DNA of 64,000 bases, taken from contig JADCGA010000021.1 in the NCBI GenBank assembly GCA_020249265.1, positions 1 through 64,000 of the forward strand. The letters run 5' to 3'. The notes below the pieces were generated by a model. That model made no database searches and was not told the origin of the DNA. It was given only the letters and a program-made list of their open reading frames with translations. Below are positions 45,262-54,032 of the stretch, one piece after another (the first letter of the stretch is position 1; the number at the start of each line of letters is the position of its first letter). The position numbers were made by a program, and so were the translations under genes. This DNA comes from Roseomonas sp. (GTDB lineage Bacteria; Pseudomonadota; Alphaproteobacteria; Acetobacterales; Acetobacteraceae).

Positions 45262-46593
45262 ATGGCGCGTTTTGACCTTGCCCTGAAGGGCGGAGACTGT
45301 GTGATGCCTTGGGGGGTGGTGCGCGCTGATGTCGGCATTCGCGCCGGGCGCATCGCTGCCATTGGTGATTTGACCCAGGCGGAAGCCGCTGAAACCGTGG
45401 ATTGCAAGGGGCTGCATGTGCTGCCCGGCCTGATTGACCCGCATGTGCATTTGCGTGATCCCGGCGACCCCAAGGTCGAAACCATGGAAACCGGCACCCG
45501 CGCTGCTGTGCTGGGTGGATTGGCGGCGGTTTTCGACATGCCCAATACCACGCCTTCCATCACCAATACCGAAAGGCTGAATGCCAAGCGCGAATTCGTG
45601 CAGGGCCACGCCTGGTGCGATATCGGGATTTATGTCGGCGGCACCAAGACGAATATCGCAGATCTCGGCGCGCTGGAGCTTGAGCCCAATGTCTGTGCCA
45701 TCAAGATTTTTGCGGGGTCGTCCACCGGTGACTTGCTGGTGGAAGATGATGAAAGCCTGGAAGCGGTGATGCGGTCCGGCCGCCGCGCCATTTGCTATCA
45801 TTCGGAAGATGAATATCGGCTGCAAGCGCGCAAGCCTATGTTCACGCCAGGCATGCCGCATATCAACCATCAGGAATGGCGCGATGTGGAAACCGCGATG
45901 CTCGGCACACGCCGGCTGATGGCGCTGGCGCGCAAAACGGGGCGGCGCGCGCATATCCTGCATGTCTCAACGGCTGAGGAATTGGCCTATCTCGCGGATT
46001 ATCGCGATGTTGCCAGTTGCGAAGTATTGTTGAACCACCTCACGCAAACCGATGAAGCCTATGGCCGCTTGGGTGGCTATGCGGTGATGAACCCGCCCAT
46101 TCGCGATGCGCGGCATTTGGAAGCGGCCTGGAAGGCCGTGGCGGATGGCACGGTGGATTGCGTGGGGTCTGACCACGCGCCGCATTCCCGCGCCGCGAAG
46201 GAGCGCCCTTGGCCCGATACGGCAGCGGGGCTCACGGGCATTCAAACCATTGTGCCGCTGATGCTGGACCATGTCAGTGCGGGGCGGCTTTCCCTGCCAA
46301 GGCTTGCGGATTTGATGTGCGCCGGCCCGGCGCGGATTTATGGCGCCAAGACCAAGGGGCGGCTGGCCGTTGGCATGGATGGCGATGTGACCGTGGTGGA
46401 CATGAAGAAAACCCGGACCATTGAAGATAGCTGGATAGTCTCGCCCTGTGGCTGGACACCCTTCGCCGGGCATCGCTGCACCGGCTGGCCGGTGATGACG
46501 GTGGTGCGTGGGCATATCGCTATGCGCGATGATGAGGTGCAGGGCGCGCCGCAGGGCAAGCCGGTGGATTTCATTGACACCAGGCGCGCTTGA
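45262..46593 (+). CDS. Dihydroorotase-family cyclic amidohydrolase
   Basis: This 443-residue TIM-barrel metal hydrolase belongs to the PyrC class I/hydantoinase group. Metal ligands are placed as expected: H61 and H63 in PHVHLRDPG, K148 (probably carbamylated) in CAIKIFAGSS, H180 in ICYHSEDE, H234 in HILHVSTAEE, and D304 in VGSDHAPHS. It hydrolyses a cyclic amide such as dihydroorotate or hydantoin. The pairing with a nitroreductase that overlaps its stop suggests a catabolic role rather than only pyrimidine synthesis, but this is inference. Confidence 0.88.
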   Translation: MARFDLALKGGDCVMPWGVVRADVGIRAGRIAAIGDLTQAEAAETVDCKGLHVLPGLIDPHVHLRDPGDPKVETMETGTRAAVLGGLAAVFDMPNTTPSITNTERLNAKREFVQGHAWCDIGIYVGGTKTNIADLGALELEPNVCAIKIFAGSSTGDLLVEDDESLEAVMRSGRRAICYHSEDEYRLQARKPMFTPGMPHINHQEWRDVETAMLGTRRLMALARKTGRRAHILHVSTAEELAYLADYRDVASCEVLLNHLTQTDEAYGRLGGYAVMNPPIRDARHLEAAWKAVADGTVDCVGSDHAPHSRAAKERPWPDTAAGLTGIQTIVPLMLDHVSAGRLSLPRLADLMCAGPARIYGAKTKGRLAVGMDGDVTVVDMKKTRTIEDSWIVSPCGWTPFAGHRCTGWPVMTVVRGHIAMRDDEVQGAPQGKPVDFIDTRRA

Positions 46594-47288
46594 TGGCTGA
46601 CGCTGCTGCGCAGGCGGCGGTGGACGCGGCGATCACTTCTCGTCGTTCCATCCGTGCCTTTCTGCCGAGGCCTGTGCCGCAGGCGGATGTTGAACATCTG
46701 CTGGATGTCGCAGCGCGCGCCCCTTCGGGCAGCAATATCCAGCCCTGGAAGGTGCATGCGCTGGCGGGCGTGGCGCTCAAGCGCTTATGCGATGCGCTGA
46801 TGGCGGAACACGCGGCGGGCATCACGCCGGAATCCGAATACCAATACTATCCACGCAAGTTTTTCGAGCCCTATCACAGCCGCCGCCGCAAGGTGGGCTG
46901 GGATCTCTATGGCCTGCTGGGCATTGCGAAGGGCGAGAATGAAAGAATGCGTGCGCAGCATGGGCGCAACCTGATTTTTTTTGGCGCGCCGGTGGGCTTG
47001 ATCTTCACCATCCATCGCGATCTGGAACAGGGTTCCTGGCTGGATTACGGCATGTTCCTGCAAAATGTGATGGTGGCCGCGCGCGGCATGGGGCTTGATA
47101 CCTGCCCGCAAGCGGCCTTCATGCCCTATCACCGCACCATCCAGACCATGCTGGAAATCCCGCCTGAGGAAATGCTGGTTTGCGGCATGGCGCTTGGCTA
47201 TGCCGATCCGGCGGCGGTGGAGAACGGCCTAATCACGGAACGCGCCCCGGCACGCGACTTCGCGCGTTTCGCCGGTTGGGGCGCGTGA
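46593..47288 (+). CDS. Nitroreductase-family flavoprotein
   Basis: The ATG at 46593 shares bases with the stop of the upstream gene (TGATG), giving 231 residues. Landmarks are SRRSIRAFLPRPVPQADVE, ARAPSGSNIQPWKV (the FMN-binding Ser/Asn loop) and MALGYADPAAVENGL. Such FMN enzymes reduce nitro, enone or aldehyde groups. Translational coupling to the dihydroorotase-like gene suggests sequential action on one substrate. Confidence 0.9.
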   Translation: MADAAAQAAVDAAITSRRSIRAFLPRPVPQADVEHLLDVAARAPSGSNIQPWKVHALAGVALKRLCDALMAEHAAGITPESEYQYYPRKFFEPYHSRRRKVGWDLYGLLGIAKGENERMRAQHGRNLIFFGAPVGLIFTIHRDLEQGSWLDYGMFLQNVMVAARGMGLDTCPQAAFMPYHRTIQTMLEIPPEEMLVCGMALGYADPAAVENGLITERAPARDFARFAGWGA

Positions 47289-47301
47289 AGAAGGAAACGA
47301 C

Positions 47302-48156
47302 ATGAAACCCTGCCTTCCACCGCTTGCCACCACGCCGCGCCCTTCCTGGCGCGCGCCGGCGCTTTCCTGTGACGGCCATTTCCACATCTTCGGGCCTTAT
47401 GACCGTTTTCCGCTTGATGCCGGGCGGCATTATGATCCTCAGGCAGCGACCATTGCCGATTACCGGCGCATGGCTGCGGCGCTTGGCATTGAACGTATGG
47501 TGATTGTGCAGCCGAGTGTCTATGGCACGCAAAACGAAGTATCCCTGGACGCCGCGGAAGAATTCGGCCTGGATCGCGCCCGCGTTGTTGTCGTGATTGA
47601 CGATAGCTTTGATGAAGCCGCGCTGAGGAAACTTCATGCGCGCGGCACACGTGGCGTGCGCTTCAATGCGGTCAGCGGCAATGGCACGCCGCTTGATCAG
47701 TTGGAGGCTTTGGCGCGCCGCATCGCGCCCCTCGGCTGGCATTTGCAGCTTTACGCGGAAGGCCATCAATTGCCGGCATTGGCGCCACGTTTGGCGTCTC
47801 TGCCCGTGCCTGTGGTGGTGGATCATATGGGGGGCGTGAAAACCAGCGAAGGGCTGAATGGCACGGGCTTCAAGGCTTTGCTGAAAATGCTGGAAAGCCC
47901 GCAATGCTGGGTTAAGCTTTCCGGCTATCGCATCTCGGCCGGGCCACCCTTTGCCGATGTCGCGCCGTTTGCGCGGGCACTTCTGGATGCCGCGCCGGAT
48001 CGCGCGGTGTGGGGCACGGATTGGCCGCATCCAAGCTTGCAGAATTGGATGCCGGAAGATGGGCATTTGCTCGATCTGCTCGGCCACTGGGCGCCGAGTG
48101 ATGCGGAACGCCGTCGTGTGCTGGTGCAAAACCCTGCGCGACTCTACGGGTTTTGA
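47302..48156 (+). CDS. Amidohydrolase-family hydrolase (2-pyrone-4,6-dicarboxylate hydrolase-like)
   Basis: This 284-residue TIM-barrel protein has the COG3618 layout: CDGHFHIFGPYDRFP at the N-terminus, VQPSVYGTQN, GVRFNAVSG, VVDHMGG, and the C-terminal WGTDWPHPSLQ with the catalytic Asp. Relatives hydrolyse lactones such as 2-pyrone-4,6-dicarboxylate in aromatic breakdown. GAAGGAAA precedes the ATG. It is the last plus-strand gene of the run and faces rraA. Confidence 0.85.
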   Translation: MKPCLPPLATTPRPSWRAPALSCDGHFHIFGPYDRFPLDAGRHYDPQAATIADYRRMAAALGIERMVIVQPSVYGTQNEVSLDAAEEFGLDRARVVVVIDDSFDEAALRKLHARGTRGVRFNAVSGNGTPLDQLEALARRIAPLGWHLQLYAEGHQLPALAPRLASLPVPVVVDHMGGVKTSEGLNGTGFKALLKMLESPQCWVKLSGYRISAGPPFADVAPFARALLDAAPDRAVWGTDWPHPSLQNWMPEDGHLLDLLGHWAPSDAERRRVLVQNPARLYGF

Positions 48157-48196
48157 AAATAGGGGGGCTGTGAAGGCCCCCCCAAAGATATTGTCT

Positions 48197-48246
48197 GGTC
48201 GCATTTTCCGAGCCGAAAAGTGTGACCTCTCGGCTTGAAAATGCTC
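48197..48246. repeat. Palindromic REP-like repeat, copy 2
   Basis: Arms GCATTTTCCGAGCCGA and TCGGCTTGAAAATGC pair with a one-base bulge. The ends match copy 1 at 21236-21285 (GGTCGCATTTTCCGAG, CTTGAAAATGCT). It lies in the 98-bp gap between two convergent genes, where it could act as a two-way transcription barrier. Confidence 0.8.
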
Positions 48247-48254
48247 CGAACCCT

Positions 48255-48959
48255 TCACCCCTTCCGGGTCGCCTCATACCGCGCCTTGGTCTCCGCATTG
48301 GGCGGATAAAGGCCAGGCAGCGCCACGCCCTTGCCCACTTCTTCCATGATCCAGGCTTCCAGGCGTTCCTGTTCCACCGCGGCTTCCACCACGGCATCCA
48401 GCAGCGCTTGCGGGATCACCACCGCGCCATCGGCATCGGCTACAATGATATCGCCGGGCACTACTGTCACGCCGCCGCAGCCGATGGTTTCCTGCCAGCC
48501 GACGAAATTCAACGCCGCGACCGAAGCCGGCGCGACATAGCCCTGGCAGTAAACCGGCAAGCCAGTGCCAATCACGCCCGCGCCATCGCGCACCACGCCA
48601 TCCGTCACCAGCCCCGCGACACCCTTCTTCGCCATGCGCGCGCACAGGATATCGCCAAAAATCCCGGCGGATTTGCTGCCCATCGCGTCAGCAACCGCCA
48701 CGCAGCCTTCGGGCATGTCTTCAATCGCCGCACGGGTCGAACGCGGGGAAGACCAGCTATCCACTGTCGCCAAATCTTCCCGCGTCGGGGTGAAGCGCAG
48801 CGTGAAGGCAGGCCCCACAATGCGCCGACGATCGCCCTGCACGATAGGGTTTGAGCCCGCAATGTAGCAGAAGCGCACACCCTTCTTGAGCAATACGGTC
48901 GTCAGCGTCGCGGTGGTAACCGCCTCAAGCGCGGTTTTCTGGGCTTGGGTCAGGGCCAT
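48255..48959 (-). CDS. RraA-family protein (4-hydroxy-4-methyl-2-oxoglutarate aldolase-like)
   Basis: This 234-residue protein has the RraA/HMG-aldolase core: SKSAGIFGDILCARMAKKGV, the Arg-Asp pair in VTDGVVRDGAG, and VVPGDIIVADADGAVVIPQ. Aldolase members cleave 4-hydroxy-4-methyl-2-oxoglutarate or 4-carboxy-4-hydroxy-2-oxoadipate to pyruvate plus a keto acid; plain RraA proteins instead inhibit RNase E. The extended C-terminus and the neighbouring PDC-hydrolase-like gene favour the aldolase role. AAAGGAT lies before the ATG. Confidence 0.87.
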   Translation of the reverse strand: MALTQAQKTALEAVTTATLTTVLLKKGVRFCYIAGSNPIVQGDRRRIVGPAFTLRFTPTREDLATVDSWSSPRSTRAAIEDMPEGCVAVADAMGSKSAGIFGDILCARMAKKGVAGLVTDGVVRDGAGVIGTGLPVYCQGYVAPASVAALNFVGWQETIGCGGVTVVPGDIIVADADGAVVIPQALLDAVVEAAVEQERLEAWIMEEVGKGVALPGLYPPNAETKARYEATRKG

Positions 48960-49025
48960 GAATTGATCCTTTCAAAATCTCGCGCCTCAATACAGCGCCC
49001 GTGCCATCGGGCAAGGTGCTGAAAA

Positions 49026-50273
49026 TCAGTTGCGCGACCAGCCAATCCGCCCAAGCGCGCCGCAAGCCGCGCAATCGGGCTTCCAGGCGCTGTGTTCCGC
49101 GCCACAGGCATCGCAGCGCCAGCGCGGCGCACCGGCGGCATTGGCGGCTTCGCGCAGCCAGGCGGCCTCGGCAGCGCGGCCTTCGGCGCTATCGCCATGT
49201 TCGGCGCGTTCCAATTCCGCGAAAAGCAGATAGGCGCGCCGATCCGCCGCCCCACTCGCCAGCAGCCCATCCAATTCACTGCGCGCCCGGCCCGTCAGCC
49301 CCGCCGCCAAGGCAACCCGCGCCATCAACAACCGCGCTTCGGGGTGGCTTGGGTTGCGATGGGTCAGGTCTTCAACGGCCTTGACGCGCGCGAGGGGCGC
49401 CGGCACGGCCTCAACCCAGGCTGCGCCCAAATCCGGGTGCGGCGCCGCATTCCAGGCCGCTTCCAAAACGCCGCGCGCGCGGCGCTGGCTGCCTGCCGCC
49501 GTCAATCGCGCCGCCTGTGCGAGCGCCGCAGGGGCGAATTTCACATCCGCGGCGACAGCCTTTTTTTCCAGTTCCGCTGCCTTGGCCGGATCGGTTTCCA
49601 CCGCCGCCGCCGCCAGCGCCAAGGCAGCGCGCGGGCCATCGGGTGGACATAACGCCAGCGCCTCTCGCCAATCCTGCGTGCGTTCCGCCAAAAGCCGGCG
49701 TTCTTCGCGCAGCCACGCGGCACCGGGTTGCGCGGCCTCTGCCTCCCGCGCCAGGCGCTGGGCTTCGGGCCAATCCTCGCGCTGCATGGCTTGACGCAGC
49801 AAGCCGCGCAGGCCGAGAAAGCGCGCCGAGGAATCTTCCGATAGCTTCTTGAAAATCGCCCCGGCAGCGTCTTCCTTGCCGGCGAGTTTCTCGGCCTCGG
49901 CAGCCAGCAACAGGGTTTGCGGCGTATCGCCCAAAAGCGCGCGGGCGCGGCGGGTTTCTTCCAAGGCGCGTGGGGCGGTGCCGGCACCAAGCGCAATCAG
50001 CGCGCGCGTAATTGCCGCATCGCCATCTGCCCGGCGCCGCGCGGCGCGGCGCAGCCCCATCCTGCCCGGCACGCCGCGAGACCACGCCCATAGCCGCAAG
50101 GCGCCATGCAGCAGAATGAAGCCAAGCGCCAGAAGCGCCGCTGCTACCGGCACTGGTAGGCCGATCCAGAACTCGCCCGCGCGGATTTCAACCGTGCCGC
50201 CCAGCCTCAACAACCACAGCGTGATCGCGGCGACACCAACCAGCGCCGCCAGCAGCAAAAGCGCCTTGCGCAT
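49026..50273 (-). CDS. hemY: HemY-like TPR membrane protein with C-terminal zinc ribbon
   Basis: This 415-residue protein has two N-terminal membrane spans (LLLLAALVGVAAITLWLL; AAALLALGFILLHGALRL) with the HemY domain between, then TPR-like helices through about residue 370. The end carries WRCDACGAEHSAWKPDCAACG, a four-Cys rubredoxin-like zinc ribbon similar to the one in LapB. HemY stands near heme-synthesis genes across proteobacteria and may coordinate late steps of the pathway. The gene lies in a run with hemD. Confidence 0.85.
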   Translation of the reverse strand: MRKALLLLAALVGVAAITLWLLRLGGTVEIRAGEFWIGLPVPVAAALLALGFILLHGALRLWAWSRGVPGRMGLRRAARRRADGDAAITRALIALGAGTAPRALEETRRARALLGDTPQTLLLAAEAEKLAGKEDAAGAIFKKLSEDSSARFLGLRGLLRQAMQREDWPEAQRLAREAEAAQPGAAWLREERRLLAERTQDWREALALCPPDGPRAALALAAAAVETDPAKAAELEKKAVAADVKFAPAALAQAARLTAAGSQRRARGVLEAAWNAAPHPDLGAAWVEAVPAPLARVKAVEDLTHRNPSHPEARLLMARVALAAGLTGRARSELDGLLASGAADRRAYLLFAELERAEHGDSAEGRAAEAAWLREAANAAGAPRWRCDACGAEHSAWKPDCAACGALGRIGWSRN

Positions 50274-50279
50274 GGCGCT

Positions 50280-51392
50280 TCAGCCCCCGGCCAGGGTGAT
50301 GATGGCCGCGCGCGCCGCCAGCAGCGCCTGGGCTTCCGCTTCCCAGGCGCCAAGCGCGGCACGGGCAGCAGGCGGCAGCGGCGAAAGCCTGCCCAAAGCG
50401 CCGGCCAGATCGCCCGCTTCCAGCGCCCGGCGTGCCGCTTCCAAGGCGGCGGCGGCCTCATCGCCCCAAATCACCGTCTCACCGCGCCTTATCGTAATCA
50501 GCCCAGCTAAGCGGGCAGAGGCGCTTTCCAGAATGGATTGACCTTCCCGCGCCGGTTCACTCGCGCCGCGCGCCGAGCGGGCGGCGTCTTCAAAAGCCAG
50601 ACGAAGTGCTGCTTCGGTCGGCGGGCTGGCGGCAGCGAAGCGGCTCAGCGCAGCCGGCGCATTGGGGAAGGGCGCGAGTGAAGGCCCCAGCGCCTGCCCT
50701 GCATCCAACCGCGCGCGCAGCGCCGCGATGGCCTGCACGCGATTGGTCCGCGCCTCCAGCCCCGCGATGCGCGCTTGTGCTGCTTCCAGGGCTTGCAGCC
50801 GGGCACCAAGCGCGGATTCGGCGCCAGCGAGCCTTCCTTCCAGGGCCGTGCCCGCAGCCGCGATGCGTTCGGCTTCAAGCCTTTCGGCGGCTTCCAGGCG
50901 CGTGAGCAGGCTGCGCGCCAGGTCCTCGGTCCGGCGCAAAGCCTCGGCATCGGCGGCTTGCAGCCGGGCGGCGATGGCATCCTGCCGCTCGGTCAGGCGA
51001 TCGAGCCGTGCCGCCAGGGTTTCCGCCAAGGCGCGGGGCGCGAGGCCGGCGGTATCCAGGCTTGGCGCGGGCCTGCCCTCCAGCCCGGCAAGGCGGGCTT
51101 CCAGCGCTTCAAGCCTTTGCGCCATCGGCGCCAGATCGGGCGCGGCAGCGGGGATGCGACGGGCTTCCAGCGCGGTGACGCGGGATTCCAAAGGCGCGGC
51201 ATTGAACCCGGGGCGGGCTTCCAAAGCGGCAAGCCGCGCTTCCAGCGGGCCAAGATTGGGCAAGGGCGGGGCGCTTGGTCGGGGCGTGATCAGCAGCCAG
51301 CCAAGCGCCAAAACCAGCACCGCGCCGCCGGCGAAAAGCGGTAGTAAAAGCGGATCAAGGCGGCGCTTGGGGGCGGGGGAGGTATCGCTCAT
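50280..51392 (-). CDS. Mitofilin-like inner-membrane coiled-coil protein
   Basis: The ATG at 51392 overlaps the hemD stop (ATGA) and gives 370 residues. A single N-terminal span (LLPLFAGGAVLVLALGWLL) is followed by a long Ala/Leu/Glu/Arg-rich heptad-like coiled coil with many LEAR repeats, and a C-terminal helical domain ending in GALGRLSPLPPAARAALGAWEAEAQALLA pieces. This layout is the COG4223/mitofilin type linked to hemY in alphaproteobacteria, related to mitochondrial Mic60, which bends membranes. Confidence 0.82.
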   Translation of the reverse strand: MSDTSPAPKRRLDPLLLPLFAGGAVLVLALGWLLITPRPSAPPLPNLGPLEARLAALEARPGFNAAPLESRVTALEARRIPAAAPDLAPMAQRLEALEARLAGLEGRPAPSLDTAGLAPRALAETLAARLDRLTERQDAIAARLQAADAEALRRTEDLARSLLTRLEAAERLEAERIAAAGTALEGRLAGAESALGARLQALEAAQARIAGLEARTNRVQAIAALRARLDAGQALGPSLAPFPNAPAALSRFAAASPPTEAALRLAFEDAARSARGASEPAREGQSILESASARLAGLITIRRGETVIWGDEAAAALEAARRALEAGDLAGALGRLSPLPPAARAALGAWEAEAQALLAARAAIITLAGG

Positions 51393-52126
51393 GCCGGCGT
51401 CTTTAGCACATCTGCGGGGCCAAGGCATGCCAACAGGGTGGCGTGATCTGGCCGGCTTGCGGTGCGGATTTCCGCCCAGGGCAAGGCGGCAAGGGCGGCG
51501 GCAATGCGTGGGCTGAGCGCTATGGCAATGATGCCCTGGGCGGCCTTTTGCAAGCCAGCATCACTGAGCAAGCGCATCGCCTGCTGCGCTGAGCGTGGCG
51601 AGGTGAAAAGTGCCGCGTGTATGCGCCCTTCCCGAATGGCTTGGCGTGCTTCGTCAGGCAGTGTGGCGCTTGACCGCGCAGCATAAACCACGCGGCGGAG
51701 CACGCGAAATCCCTTGGCGCGCAAAGCAGCGGCCAAATCAAGCGCATAGCCTTCCCCAACCGCAAGGCACAGCGTGCCGCCTTCGGGCTTGAGCGTCGCG
51801 CCAATCAGCGCCGCAAGTGCCTGCGCATCCCCTGCCGCGGCACGCACCTCCGCAAAACCACGCGTGCGGGCCTCAGCGGCGGTGGCCTCACCCACCGCAA
51901 TCACGGGCAGCGCGGCGGTTGGCAGCGCGCGAGCGGCGGCGCGGCTGGTGAGGATCAGCGCCTGGCAATTGCGCGGCGGCTTGAAGGGTAGGGTAGTGAG
52001 CGTGAGCGCGGGCGCCAGCACCGGTTCCCAACCAAGTGCTGCAACCGCACGCGCGGATTCCGCCGCGCCCGGTTCCGGGCGGGTGATCAGGATGGCGCGC
52101 GATGCGCGGGCGGCCTGGCGCGGCAT
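51389..52126 (-). CDS. hemD: Uroporphyrinogen-III synthase
   Basis: This 245-residue protein converts hydroxymethylbilane to uroporphyrinogen III. Sequence conservation in HemD is low; landmarks are ILITRPEPGAAESARAVAALGW at the N-terminus, LTSRAAARAL, VIAVGEATAAEAR and FTSPRSAQQAMRLL. Length is normal. hemC, usually upstream, is not in this window. It overlaps the mitofilin-like gene by four bases. Confidence 0.9.
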   Translation of the reverse strand: MPRQAARASRAILITRPEPGAAESARAVAALGWEPVLAPALTLTTLPFKPPRNCQALILTSRAAARALPTAALPVIAVGEATAAEARTRGFAEVRAAAGDAQALAALIGATLKPEGGTLCLAVGEGYALDLAAALRAKGFRVLRRVVYAARSSATLPDEARQAIREGRIHAALFTSPRSAQQAMRLLSDAGLQKAAQGIIAIALSPRIAAALAALPWAEIRTASRPDHATLLACLGPADVLKTPA

Positions 52127-52174
52127 GGTGCAAGGCTAGACCTGTTATGGCGCGCTTGGCGAGGATGGCTTGCG

Positions 52175-53158
52175 CTATTCATCCCGCTGGGGACGCGCGA
52201 GCAAACGCGCCACCGCTTCCTGCACCGTCACCCTACCGCGCACCAGATCCGCCACCGCAGCGCAAATCGGCAGATCAACGCCAAGGCTTGCCGCGCGCGC
52301 CACCAGCGCCGGGGCAGTGGCAACACCTTCCGTCACCCCCTGCCGCGCGGCGAGAATGTCGGCCAAGCTTTCCCCGCGCCCGAGCGCCATGCCGAGTGAT
52401 GTATTGCGGCTGCCCGCCCCCGTTGCCGTCAGCAGCAAATCGCCAAGCCCCGAAAGCCCGGCCACCGTATCGGCGCGCCCACCCAGCGCACTGGCCAGGC
52501 GCGCAATTTCTGCAAGCCCGCGCGTGATCAGCGCAGCGCGTGCATTCTCGCCAAGCCCTGCACCCATCACGGCGCCGGCGGCAATCGCAATCACATTCTT
52601 CGCGGCACCGCCAATTTCCGCGCCTACCGGATCATCGCCGCCGTAAAGCCTGAACCCCGCCGACCCAAGCCTGGCAACGCCAAGCGCGCGCAGGCCCGCA
52701 TCATGGCTGGCGACCACCGCAGCAGCGGGCAGGCCGCGCGCTATCTCATGGGCGAAATTGGGGCCGCTCAACACACCGGCCAAGCCAACAGGATTTGTTT
52801 GCGCGAGTATTTCAATCGGCAGCATCAGGCTGCCGGCTTCCACCCCCTTGGCGCAGATCAGCACCGGGGCGGGCAGGGCGGGCAGGCTGTGCAGCACGGG
52901 GCGTAGCGCTTGCGCCGGCACCACCAGCAGGATCAGTGCCGCAGCATCCAGCGCCTGCGCTGCATCGGCCGTGACGCTGATGCCATCAGGCAAGGTGACG
53001 CCCGGCAGCAAGCGTTCATTCGCACGGCTTTGTTCGATCAATTCGGCGCGCGCCGGATCTCGCGCCCAGAGCATGACGCATTGCCCGGCACGATGCGCCT
53101 GAATGGCAAGCGCTGTGCCCCAGGCGCCAGCGCCAATGATGGCGATGTGATCCTTCAT
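52175..53158 (-). CDS. gpsA: Glycerol-3-phosphate dehydrogenase [NAD(P)+]
   Basis: The ATG at 53158 overlaps the rlmJ stop (ATGA) and gives 327 residues; an ATG four codons earlier is possible. The NAD-binding loop is IAIIGAGAWGTALA, the substrate region is LSGPNFAHEIARG, and GLSGLGDLLLTATGAGSRN is the family signature. GpsA makes sn-glycerol 3-phosphate for phospholipid synthesis. It is 48 bp upstream of hemD on the same strand. Confidence 0.95.
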   Translation of the reverse strand: MKDHIAIIGAGAWGTALAIQAHRAGQCVMLWARDPARAELIEQSRANERLLPGVTLPDGISVTADAAQALDAAALILLVVPAQALRPVLHSLPALPAPVLICAKGVEAGSLMLPIEILAQTNPVGLAGVLSGPNFAHEIARGLPAAAVVASHDAGLRALGVARLGSAGFRLYGGDDPVGAEIGGAAKNVIAIAAGAVMGAGLGENARAALITRGLAEIARLASALGGRADTVAGLSGLGDLLLTATGAGSRNTSLGMALGRGESLADILAARQGVTEGVATAPALVARAASLGVDLPICAAVADLVRGRVTVQEAVARLLARPQRDE

Positions 53159-53979
53159 GGTTTCAGCCATGTCACGGCGCTGCCCGCGCCCGCTTCATCA
53201 GCGCCAAGCCCTGCCAGCAAGGCAGGCAGGATTTCGGCGGCGTCCTCGGCAAAGCCTTGCGGTGGATTGGCGATGACCAACCCGCTGCCATTCAGCCTTT
53301 GCGGATCGGTCGGTTCCCGCAACCACAATTCAGCCGCCAGCAGCGGTGCCACACCCGCTTCCATCAACGCGTGATGAAAGCCGCGCACCGGCGCGCGATG
53401 CTTGATGGGATACCAGGCGGCGATGATGGCAGCGCGGAAGCGATGGCGCAGCATGGCCATGGCTTCGGTGATGCGACCATAATCGCCTTCCTGTTCGAAG
53501 GGCGGGTCAATCAGCACCAGGCCGCGCTTTTCGGGAAAAGGCGTCAGGGCGCGCAAGGCTTCCCAAGCATCGCGCTTATGCACGGCAACCTGCGTGTCGC
53601 GCGTGAGATAAGCCTTGAGTGTCGCGTGATCTTCCGGGTGCAATTCCACCGCCATCAGCCGATCCTGCGGGCGCAGCGCGGCGCGGATCAGCGCCGGGGA
53701 GCCCGGGTAGAAGGCCGGAAAACCCGCCTGCCGTAGGGCTTCAAGGAATGGCGCCAGCGCCGGGTTGGTGCTGGCGGCCAGCCGCAGCGCGCCGCGCGCC
53801 GCTTCCCCTGTGCGGGCAGCTTCCGATGCAGCAAGATCATAAAGGCCGCAGCCGGCATGCGTATCCAAAACCGCAAAAGGCGTGGACTTGCGCTTGAGTG
53901 CCGCCAGCAGGGACAGCAGCAAGGCATGCTTCAGGCAATCCGCATGATTGCCGGCATGAAAGGCGTGGCGATAATTCAT
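53155..53979 (-). CDS. rlmJ: 23S rRNA (adenine-2030-N6)-methyltransferase RlmJ
   Basis: This 274-residue SAM enzyme starts MNYRHAFHAGNHADCLKH, the strongly conserved RlmJ N-terminus. Other motifs are VLDTHAGCGLYDLAA for SAM binding and GLVLIDPPFEQEGDYGRI, the DPPF catalytic motif for N6-adenine methylation. It is the first gene of the minus-strand run toward hemY. In the 53 bp downstream of position 53979 no promoter is clear. Confidence 0.95.
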   Translation of the reverse strand: MNYRHAFHAGNHADCLKHALLLSLLAALKRKSTPFAVLDTHAGCGLYDLAASEAARTGEAARGALRLAASTNPALAPFLEALRQAGFPAFYPGSPALIRAALRPQDRLMAVELHPEDHATLKAYLTRDTQVAVHKRDAWEALRALTPFPEKRGLVLIDPPFEQEGDYGRITEAMAMLRHRFRAAIIAAWYPIKHRAPVRGFHHALMEAGVAPLLAAELWLREPTDPQRLNGSGLVIANPPQGFAEDAAEILPALLAGLGADEAGAGSAVTWLKP

Positions 53980-54032
53980 TCATCGCTTGATGGGGCAGGG
54001 CGCGGCGAGGCGCAATGGGGCTGGGCTCTGGC

